Shown one piece after another: positions 1-4,684 of a stretch of DNA of 8,153 nt (within the stretch, counting starts at the first letter, position 1; each line of letters begins with the position of its first letter). Position numbers and translations under genes: made by a program. Source of the stretch: Nitrospiraceae bacterium (GTDB taxonomy: Bacteria; Nitrospirota; Nitrospiria; Nitrospirales; Nitrospiraceae). Location of the stretch: positions 1 through 8,153 of the forward strand of contig SXPO01000241.1 in the NCBI GenBank assembly GCA_005793285.1, read 5' to 3'. The notes beneath the pieces were generated by a model. It had not been told where the DNA came from. It worked only from the letters and a program-made list of their open reading frames with translations, and made no database searches.

Positions 1-776
1 CCGATGACATCGCCGCCCGCCTGCCGCATCTGGCGCAGCATGGCCGAGGTGCCTGTGCCGAAATGAATCATCGGCACGCCTTCCCGCTTCAGCCCTTCGA
101 AAATCAATTGAACATGCGGTAGCACATATTCGACATAGTCACCGACCGAGAGACAGCCCACCCAGCTGTCGAACAGCTGAATCGCCTGCGCGCCGGCCTT
201 GATTTGCTGCCGGAGATAGCAGGTGATGACCCGCGCGAACTTGTCCATGAGCAGGTGCCAGGTCTTCGCCTCGCAATACATCATCTGTTTGGTCAGAAGA
301 TAGTTCCGCGAACTTCCGCCCTCGATCGCATAGCTGGCGAGAGTGAACGGCGCCCCGGCAAATCCGATCAGCGGCACCCGCCCGTTCAGGGCGCGTCGCG
401 CCTGACGGATGGCTTCGGCGACATAGTCGAGCTCGCCCCCATCGATGACACTAAGTCGCTCGACCGCCGCATGGTCCCGCACCGGATTATGGATGACCGG
501 TCCCTGGCCCTCCGCGAATTCCAGGTTGAGCCCCATCGGCTCAAGCGGCAACAGAATGTCGGCGAAAATACTAGCGGCATCGAGCGGGAAACGATCGATC
601 GGCTGCAGCGTCACTTGCGCCGCCAATTCCGGCGTCTTGCACAACTCTAGCATCGAATGTTTCGCCCGAAGAGCCCGATATTCGGCCATATACCGGCCAG
701 CCTGGCGCATGAACCAGACCGGCGTACAATCAACCGGCTCGCGCCGGCACGCTTTAAGAAAACGATCATTTATCAT
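1..776 (-). CDS. hemE: Uroporphyrinogen decarboxylase, 3' end cut by window edge
   Basis: This cytoplasmic heme-pathway enzyme removes the four acetate carboxyls of uroporphyrinogen III to give coproporphyrinogen III. Reading leftward from ATG at 776, 258 codons are visible and frame continues off the edge; the family is usually about 340-350 residues, so roughly the last quarter is missing. Family signatures are clear: TPVWFMRQAGRY near residues 18-29 (substrate-binding Arg24 and Arg28), FADILLP with the catalytic-type Asp73, PFTLASYAIEGG with Tyr149, and QLFDSWVG with Ser204, matching the conserved Arg/Asp/Tyr/Ser pocket known for the family. The conserved C-terminal His lies outside the window. 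The start is fixed by an in-frame TAG at 786-788, three codons upstream, and by the family-like N-terminus MINDRFLKACRREP. No Shine-Dalgarno precedes it; see the promoter entry, which suggests a leaderless mRNA. Identification is very secure. Confidence 0.97.
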   Translation of the reverse strand, partial: MINDRFLKACRREPVDCTPVWFMRQAGRYMAEYRALRAKHSMLELCKTPELAAQVTLQPIDRFPLDAASIFADILLPLEPMGLNLEFAEGQGPVIHNPVRDHAAVERLSVIDGGELDYVAEAIRQARRALNGRVPLIGFAGAPFTLASYAIEGGSSRNYLLTKQMMYCEAKTWHLLMDKFARVITCYLRQQIKAGAQAIQLFDSWVGCLSVGDYVEYVLPHVQLIFEGLKREGVPMIHFGTGTSAMLRQMRQAGGDVI

Positions 777-782
777 TGGGGG

Positions 783-812
783 ATTCTAGCGATCAGGGAA
801 GGAGGGTGTCAA
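783..812 (-). promoter_or_regulatory. Sigma-70-type promoter of hemE, apparently leaderless
   Basis: On the minus strand a perfect -35 hexamer TTGACA (807-812) is followed after 18 nt by TAGAAT (783-788), five of six matches to the -10 consensus. Only six bases (777-782, CCCCCA) separate the -10 from the hemE ATG at 776. Transcription normally begins 6-8 nt past the -10, so the predicted first base is at or beside the A of the start codon. This agrees with the absence of a ribosome binding site. The hexamers are seen directly; the start of transcription is inferred. Confidence 0.7.
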
Positions 813-927
813 TTCAGGATGGACCGGAGCTGCGTCGCCGAATCGTTCCTGCATGGGCCCTTCCCATCGCAAGAACCCCTAAAACTCTCCGGAGATTAGG
901 AAAGGCCCATCTGCCGAGGCCCCCCTG

Positions 928-957
928 TTTCAATTCTCGCAAGATTGCGTGTATAAT
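928..957 (+). promoter_or_regulatory. Possible promoter of the desaturase gene
   Basis: A perfect TATAAT lies at 952-957. The region 17-18 nt upstream (928-934, TTTCAAT) is only a poor -35 match, so the call rests mainly on the -10. If real, the desaturase mRNA would have a leader of about 165 nt. No other good candidate is seen between here and the start codon. Confidence 0.4.
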
Positions 958-1130
958 GGCTAGGCAGTGCACCGCTGGGTTGGCAGAGCATTGTCTGTAC
1001 GATCCAGTATCTGCGGCCTACCAGACACACGACTTCCCAAGCGCCGCAATACCCCTCAGCCTAACTGAAACGCCAGAGCCTGGCACCACGCCCTGGTGAA
1101 CCACCGCTCTCTGACCTTGGAGGTAAGCGA

Positions 1131-2105
1131 ATGTCCCAAGTACCTGCCCCACAGACTACCAAAGCCCAGGTCCTTTGGTTGACGGTTCTCCGCTGGTTCG
1201 ACTCCTGGGCCGGGATTGATACCATGAAGGTCGTGGGTCCTCCCAAGATGGACTGGATCCGCTGCTTTCCTTTGATCGCCGTGCATGTCATGTGTCTCGG
1301 GATTATCTGGGTGGGATGGAGCTGGATTGCCGTCGCCGTCGCCACAGCCTTTTATTTCGTGAGAATGTTCGCCATCACCGGCTGGTACCACCGTTACTTC
1401 TCGCACCGGACCTTCAAGACGTCCCGCGCCTGCCAATTTGCGTTTGCAGTCCTGGGAGGCTCCTGTGCCCAACGTGGTCCGCTCTGGTGGGCTGGACACC
1501 ATCGCCATCACCACATCGCATCGGATACGCCCGATGACGTCCATTCTCCACTGCACGGAGGCTTTCTCTGGTCCCACATGGGCTGGTTCACGTCGCAAAC
1601 GCACTTTGCTCCCCGGTTGAAGAACATTGCGGACTTCGCAAAGTTCCCCGAACTCCGTTTTCTGGACCGTTTCGACATCCTCGTCCCCACCATCGCCGGG
1701 TTCGGAATGTTCGGGCTGGGCATGTTGCTGGAAACCCATGCGCCTGATCTCGGCACCAACGGGTCGCAAATGTTGATTTGGGGCTTCTTCGTATCGACGG
1801 TTGCCCTGGTCCATGGAACCTGTACCATCAATTCGCTGTCTCACGTCTATGGCTCTCAGCGCTACAAGACAGGCGATACCAGCCGCAACAACTTCTTTCT
1901 TGCGCTAATTACGATGGGCGAAGGATGGCACAACAACCATCACTACTATCCCGCCTCCACCCGGCAAGGATTCTACTGGTGGGAAGTCGACATGACCTAC
2001 TATTGCCTGAAAATGATGGAAATGGTGGGGCTCGTCTGGGATATCAAAGATGTGCCGAGCTATGTCCGTGAAGGAAAAAGCAAGCAGGACGCCATCGCGG
2101 TATAA
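1131..2105 (+). CDS. Membrane fatty acid (acyl-CoA/acyl-lipid) desaturase
   Basis: A 324-residue integral-membrane di-iron desaturase, predicted to insert a cis double bond (probably delta-9) into acyl chains and so adjust membrane fluidity. All three histidine boxes are present: HRYFSH at 87-92, HRHHH at 124-128 (HxxHH form) and HNNHH at 267-271 within the typical EGWHNNHHYYP context. Hydrophobic segments near 44-65, 66-82, 184-203 and 213-231 flank the boxes as in the family. The motif NSLSHVYGSQRY near 234-245 is also typical. Length is normal for bacterial stand-alone enzymes; there is no fused cytochrome b5 domain, so electrons must come from separate ferredoxin or similar partners not seen here. 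The start is set by GGAGGT at 1119-1124, six bases before ATG. It is probably monocistronic, divergent from hemE, with a hairpin 12 nt past the stop. Substrate form and regiospecificity cannot be read from sequence. Confidence 0.94.
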   Translation: MSQVPAPQTTKAQVLWLTVLRWFDSWAGIDTMKVVGPPKMDWIRCFPLIAVHVMCLGIIWVGWSWIAVAVATAFYFVRMFAITGWYHRYFSHRTFKTSRACQFAFAVLGGSCAQRGPLWWAGHHRHHHIASDTPDDVHSPLHGGFLWSHMGWFTSQTHFAPRLKNIADFAKFPELRFLDRFDILVPTIAGFGMFGLGMLLETHAPDLGTNGSQMLIWGFFVSTVALVHGTCTINSLSHVYGSQRYKTGDTSRNNFFLALITMGEGWHNNHHYYPASTRQGFYWWEVDMTYYCLKMMEMVGLVWDIKDVPSYVREGKSKQDAIAV

Positions 2106-2116
2106 CGTGTGAACCA

Positions 2117-2140
2117 GCGTTCATGGTCCACCACGAACGC
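2117..2140. terminator. Hairpin between convergent genes, possible shared terminator
   Basis: GCGTTC (2117-2122) pairs with GAACGC (2135-2140); a single A/C mismatch separates this stem from an inner TGG/CCA stem with a 4-base loop. It lies 12 nt after the desaturase stop and 6 nt after the stop of the convergent minus-strand gene. Neither strand has a T-run after it, so classic rho-independent action is uncertain. Confidence 0.4.
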
Positions 2141-2145
2141 CTCCG

Positions 2146-2613
2146 CTACACCCACTCCGTCTGCTCTCGAGTAGGCGGCTCATTACTCCGCCTGGCAAGC
2201 GTCTGACGAATCGTTCGACTCACCTGATCAATCTTCCCCATATCCGCAGCCGGGACGATCCAGGCATCTGCAGGCTCGAGCTCGATCCGATAATGATTTT
2301 TCTTCGCCGAAAACCATTCGATATAGGGATGGGGCATGAGGTTCGGATGGGGATCGAACGAGATCAAATTCACCGAACCGATCTGCGGACTTTCCATGTC
2401 ACCAATCATCTGACCCGCAAGATCTTCATCCTCAAACCGGGGATTCCGGAACTGGATGACCTGCCCAACAATATCGGTCTTGAAATTGCCCTGTAGATAC
2501 ACATCGACCGGACCGATCACCGCGAAGACAATCCGCCCGACGATCGTACCCTCGACGCGATTATCCAGAAACCCTTCTTGCACCCAGCGACCATTGGCGA
2601 ATTTTTGCGCCAT
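2146..2613 (-). CDS. Conserved-looking protein of unknown function, 155 aa
   Basis: I do not recognise a named family. The protein is soluble, with no signal peptide or membrane segment. The first two thirds look beta-rich, with short hydrophobic strands such as GTIVGRIVFAVIG and VDVYLQGNF near residues 22-44, then SVNLISFDPHPNLMPHPYIEWF near 80-101, rich in His, Pro and aromatic residues and the most motif-like part. The last 30 residues are hydrophilic and probably helical or disordered. ATG at 2613 is preceded by AAGGAG (2618-2623, minus strand) with 4 nt spacing, which supports translation and this start. It begins 18 nt after the transporter stop codon and is very likely co-transcribed with it. 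Codon use looks like the neighbours, with no sign of transfer. No function is assigned. Confidence 0.8.
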   Translation of the reverse strand: MAQKFANGRWVQEGFLDNRVEGTIVGRIVFAVIGPVDVYLQGNFKTDIVGQVIQFRNPRFEDEDLAGQMIGDMESPQIGSVNLISFDPHPNLMPHPYIEWFSAKKNHYRIELEPADAWIVPAADMGKIDQVSRTIRQTLARRSNEPPTREQTEWV

Positions 2614-2631
2614 CTGGCTCCTTCTACCGCA

Positions 2632-3501
2632 TTATGCCGGCTCAACCACTCTGACCGCCGGCTCAGACGACGTGGACCCGCTGTCCCATGATCCCACCAG
2701 GACCGCGACGAGAATCAGGGCGCTGCCAACCCAGCCCTGCAGATCCAAGGTTTCCCCCAGAAAGTACCAGGACAGCCAAGCGGCATAGGCCGGCTCCGAG
2801 GCAAAGATCAACGCGACTTGCTGCGCGGGTAAAATACGCTGCGCCCACATTTGAACCGCAAAGGCTCCGGTCGCAAGGCCTCCGGTAATCCCAAGCCCGA
2901 TGAGCAGCATCGACGTCGGGGCAAAGGCCTCGACCGGCGCTCGTTCAATTAGCAGGATAGGCAACAGCAACACCACCATCGCCATCATCTGCCAGGCAAA
3001 CAGGGACGGAGCATCAACTTCGCGGGTAAACCGTTCGAGACAGGCGATATGCCCGGCAAACGCCAGCGCACAGCCGAGCGTCAACAGATCGCCGAGGTTC
3101 CCAGATGCGCTGGGATTCACCAACAGCCAGAGCCCCGCCGTCGCAATCCCGGTGGCCACCCACACGCGCCGATCGAATCGGCGCAGGACTAATGGCACGA
3201 TGATGACATAGAGCGCTGTGATGAACGCGGAGTTCGAGGCGGTCGTGTAGTGCAGTCCGACCGTTTGAAGGACGTAGCCGAAAAAGAGCCAGCAGGTGGC
3301 AATCGCGCCAGCCCGCAAAACAGCCGACTCGCGGTGCAACCGGCGCCGCCACAGCAGAAACACGACCCCAACCAGGATGGTGCCCAGGAGAAAGCGAAGG
3401 AAGAGAAACGAGAGCGGGGGGATTTGTTCTAACGCGACTTTCGTCGCAGGAAACGTCGCGCCCCAGATGAGCGTTGTCAGGAGGAGGGCGAATCGTGGCA
3501 T
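2632..3501 (-). CDS. EamA/DMT-superfamily membrane transporter
   Basis: A 289-residue polytopic inner-membrane protein with two EamA repeats (about 1-130 and 135-272) and ten predicted membrane segments, near 4-20, 30-51, 63-84, 88-107, 113-129, 137-155, 167-186, 196-219, 226-246 and 255-271. The N-terminus LIWGATFPATKVALEQIPPLSFLFLRFLLG and the repeat-two ending FASEPAYAAWLSWYFLGE are characteristic of drug/metabolite transporters. Family members export or import amino acids, nucleosides or other small metabolites; the substrate cannot be told from sequence. The ATG at 3501 lacks a clear Shine-Dalgarno, but no alternative ATG exists before an in-frame stop upstream and the N-terminus fits the family. 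It heads a probable two-gene operon with the 155-residue unknown protein, a weak hint of a functional link. A poor TTGAGG/TATCGG pair about 75-100 nt upstream is the only promoter candidate seen. Confidence 0.93.
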   Translation of the reverse strand: MPRFALLLTTLIWGATFPATKVALEQIPPLSFLFLRFLLGTILVGVVFLLWRRRLHRESAVLRAGAIATCWLFFGYVLQTVGLHYTTASNSAFITALYVIIVPLVLRRFDRRVWVATGIATAGLWLLVNPSASGNLGDLLTLGCALAFAGHIACLERFTREVDAPSLFAWQMMAMVVLLLPILLIERAPVEAFAPTSMLLIGLGITGGLATGAFAVQMWAQRILPAQQVALIFASEPAYAAWLSWYFLGETLDLQGWVGSALILVAVLVGSWDSGSTSSEPAVRVVEPA

Positions 3502-3588
3502 CAGATTGTGCGATGGGTCAACAGTGATGACTGATGGATTGCTGCGAATTGATCATGCGCTAGGCCGCAGCCGATACGCGCACCGGAG

Positions 3589-3612
3589 GGTAGCCTCAAG
3601 ACTACCTTGAGG
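3589..3612. repeat. Two overlapping, mutually exclusive small hairpins
   Basis: CCTCAAG (3594-3600) pairs perfectly with CTTGAGG (3606-3612) around a 5-base loop. GGTAG (3589-3593) can instead pair with CTACC (3602-3606), which uses the first loop and one arm base. They lie about 90 nt upstream of the transporter start, between it and the terminator of the 69-residue gene. The pairing is seen directly; any role, such as an attenuator-like leader or just a weak backup stop, is unproven. Confidence 0.3.
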
Positions 3613-3620
3613 ATACATTC

Positions 3621-3656
3621 GAGACGAAAACGATGCTGGAGGACTGTTCCAGCATC
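3621..3656 (-). terminator. Intrinsic terminator of the 69-aa small gene
   Basis: A perfect 9-bp stem, GATGCTGGA (3632-3640) with TCCAGCATC (3648-3656) and a 7-base loop, is followed on the minus strand by GTTTTCGTC. It begins only 3 nt after the TAA stop of the small minus-strand gene ending at 3660. Position, stem and T-run together make a convincing rho-independent terminator, and separate this gene from the transporter downstream. Confidence 0.78.
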
Positions 3657-3659
3657 CTG

Positions 3660-3869
3660 TTACGCCTTGCACAGAACGCAGCGCCGCTGATCCGACGTCC
3701 CTGCCTGCTCCATCGCGGCTACGGCTCGCTCCTTATCCGGATAGTCGAACCATCCGCCCTCCCAGAAATCGCTGGAAGATCCGATCGTCGACGACGGCAC
3801 CTCCCCGCAACGATCCTTATGGAGCGTGACTCGATCGATCGACCGCGCGATGTGAATCCAATAGGTCAT
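3660..3869 (-). CDS. Small Cys-containing protein of unknown function, 69 aa
   Basis: The frame encodes a small soluble protein starting MTYWIHIARS, with a HKDRC segment (His17, Cys21), a GGWFDYP motif near 38-44, an AAMEQA helix near 51-56, and a C-terminal RRCVLCKA with Cys64 and Cys67. The C...CxxC spacing with a central GGW resembles a class of small bacterial proteins with a possible metal-binding or structural Cys cluster; that comparison is from memory and is inference. The ATG at 3869 is preferred over GTG at 3878, because the AAAGG on the minus strand lies about 10 nt before the ATG but only 1 nt before the GTG. A strong intrinsic terminator immediately after the stop supports a real transcribed gene. 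The opposite-strand frame here shows no recognisable content. It sits 128 nt downstream of the 58-residue gene and could share its transcript. Function unknown. Confidence 0.72.
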   Translation of the reverse strand: MTYWIHIARSIDRVTLHKDRCGEVPSSTIGSSSDFWEGGWFDYPDKERAVAAMEQAGTSDQRRCVLCKA

Positions 3870-3890
3870 AGCAACCACGCCTTTCAGACC

Positions 3891-3913
3891 AAATGGGGCC
3901 GAGCCCCATTTTT
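3891..3913 (+). terminator. Canonical intrinsic terminator in plus orientation
   Basis: AAATGGGGC (3891-3899) and GCCCCATTT (3903-3911) form a perfect 9-bp stem with loop CGA, and the plus strand runs straight into TTTTT (3909-3913). On the minus strand the stem is followed only by TTTGG, so termination there would be weaker. It lies between two minus-strand small genes, so in its best orientation no plus-strand gene precedes it. It may block antisense transcription, act partly in both directions, or end an undetected plus-strand RNA. Confidence 0.6.
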
Positions 3914-3997
3914 ACCCTTCAGGGCTTGACCGCATTCGCGGCCAAGATCAGATTCCGATGCAATCTACGAGGATGTCTCGTCAATGCTTGAGACAGC

Positions 3998-4174
3998 TTA
4001 CGGCAGGAATTGCCACTCGTCCTTCTCAATAAAGACCTTCACTCCGGTCTCGAGCTTCTTGATATCGTCCTTGTCGAAGAGCTTCATATAGCGCGCGATC
4101 CGATCTTCATCGTCAATCCGCTCTTCCTGCATCATTCCACTGACACTTTTGTACTTCCGAATCAACAGGGGCAT
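3998..4174 (-). CDS. Highly charged microprotein, 58 aa
   Basis: This short frame starts at ATG 4174 and ends with TAA at 3998-4000. The protein begins MPLLIRKYKS and ends IEKDEWQFLP. It is rich in Asp, Glu, Lys and Arg, has a likely amphipathic helix across residues 14-42 (EERIDDEDRIARYMKLFDKD stretch), then a short KVFIEK strand, and has no Cys, signal peptide or membrane segment. On the minus strand GAGGAGGG at 4181-4188 precedes the start by about 6 nt, a very strong ribosome binding site and the main reason for calling it a gene. It is divergent from the zinc-ribbon gene at 4303 and upstream of the 69-residue gene. The size and charge would suit a small regulatory or adaptor protein, but nothing in sequence proves that. 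I do not recognise a family. Confidence 0.72.
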   Translation of the reverse strand: MPLLIRKYKSVSGMMQEERIDDEDRIARYMKLFDKDDIKKLETGVKVFIEKDEWQFLP

Positions 4175-4204
4175 CAAAACCCTCCTCTTCAGCCACTAGA
4201 AGTC

Positions 4205-4226
4205 ATGTCTACAAGATGTGTACAAT
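4205..4226. repeat. Tandem 11-bp direct repeat at a divergent promoter region
   Basis: ATGTCTACAAG (4205-4215) is followed directly by ATGTGTACAAT (4216-4226), identical at 9 of 11 positions. The period equals one helical turn and the second copy contains the candidate -10 TACAAT of the plus-strand gene. This arrangement is what a small operator could look like, but the repeat is short and may be chance. Confidence 0.35.
4221..4226 (+). promoter_or_regulatory. Candidate -10 element for the FmdB-type gene
   Basis: TACAAT at 4221-4226 matches five of six consensus bases and lies about 77 nt before the zinc-ribbon start codon. The sequence 17 nt upstream (AGAAGT) is not a recognisable -35, so an activator or a weak promoter would be needed. 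Confidence 0.3.
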
Positions 4227-4302
4227 AAGGCAAAGCTCAACGGCTGGTCAAGAGCACTGCCTCTCTTTGTCCGGCTTTTATCCCGCGTCAAGGATATCAA
4301 TC

Positions 4303-4611
4303 ATGCCGATCTACGAATATCGTTGTGGAAAATGCGAGAAGCAGTTCGACGCTACCCAATCAGTCCATGCCAGAGTTGAAGACACCGTCTGCCCTCATTG
4401 CAGCGCCCAGGAGGCCACGCGGCTCATGTCCGCCAGCACGACCTTAGTCAAAGGCACCCACAAAACCGGCTTTGCTGAACAAAAAGCCTACAACATGCTG
4501 GACGAGCGAATGGACAAATTTGCCAAACTTCCGCCGTTGACCGGCAAACGTGCCGCCCCCGAGACTGCCGCACCGCCAGACGCTTCCACCGGCGGCGTCA
4601 CGGAGCACTGA
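4303..4611 (+). CDS. FmdB-family zinc-ribbon protein
   Basis: A 102-residue protein with the N-terminal FmdB/CxxC_CxxC_SSSS zinc ribbon: it starts MPIYEYRCGKCEKQF, with Cys8/Cys11 and Cys30/Cys33 (CPHC) placed to bind one zinc ion. The family is widespread in bacteria; named members were proposed as regulators of formamidase or amide genes, but most have no established role. Residues 50-75 include a GFAEQKAYNMLDERMDKF helix and the last 25 residues are Ala/Pro-rich and probably disordered. An in-frame open stretch extends back to 4216, but AAGGA at 4290-4294 with 8 nt spacing and the exact family N-terminus fix the start at 4303. It is followed after 73 nt by the PstS-like gene on the same strand, so all three plus-strand genes to 5996 may form one transcript. 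Confidence 0.9.
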   Translation: MPIYEYRCGKCEKQFDATQSVHARVEDTVCPHCSAQEATRLMSASTTLVKGTHKTGFAEQKAYNMLDERMDKFAKLPPLTGKRAAPETAAPPDASTGGVTEH

Positions 4612-4684
4612 GCTAGACCGTGGAATGGCAGGCCCTCGCACAGCCACCCCTTCCCAATATCCACCCCAACCCTATGGAGCACCC

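Larger units (their letters stand above)
777..1130. other. Divergent intergenic region between hemE and the desaturase
   Basis: This 354-bp stretch holds no convincing gene; open frames crossing it have no family-like content or good ribosome binding site. It holds the hemE promoter at its left end, an imperfect inverted repeat at 853-864/899-910 (11 of 12 pairs) enclosing the 10-bp palindrome TCTCCGGAGA at 886-895, a possible plus-strand promoter near 929-957, and a presumed leader of about 165 nt with several small hairpins just before the desaturase ribosome binding site. Confidence 0.6.

Noticed and set aside
204..789. Plus-strand open frames of 148 and 114 residues
   Set aside because: They lie opposite hemE, whose family motifs are unmistakable on the minus strand; the plus frames show no domain-like features.
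776..1099. Plus-strand open frame of 107 residues in the intergenic region
   Set aside because: No ribosome binding site or recognisable content, and it overlaps the hemE promoter and the desaturase leader. Composition looks random.
1056..1844. Minus-strand frame of 262 residues opposite the desaturase
   Set aside because: Long only because of the codon bias of the opposite gene; low-complexity, hydrophilic, no motif, while the plus frame has all three histidine boxes.
3825..3845. CGATCGATCG-type palindrome
   Set aside because: Short, within coding sequence, and common by chance in GC-rich DNA.
3633..3929. Plus-strand frame of 98 residues opposite the small Cys protein
   Set aside because: No family features or Shine-Dalgarno. 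The minus frame has a terminator placed exactly after its stop. The plus-strand terminator at 3891-3913 lies inside this frame, not after it.
4010..4228. Plus-strand frame of 72 residues opposite the 58-aa microprotein
   Set aside because: No ribosome binding site, and the minus-strand frame has an excellent one at the right distance.
4216..4302. N-terminal extension of the FmdB-type gene to 4216
   Set aside because: The family starts at MPIYEYRC, and AAGGA sits 8 nt before ATG 4303; the extension would also cover the candidate -10.
4550..4684. Upstream extension of the PstS-like frame to 4550
   Set aside because: It overlaps the end of the zinc-ribbon gene and would bury the signal peptide; ATG 4685 has GGAG at a good distance and begins a classic signal sequence.
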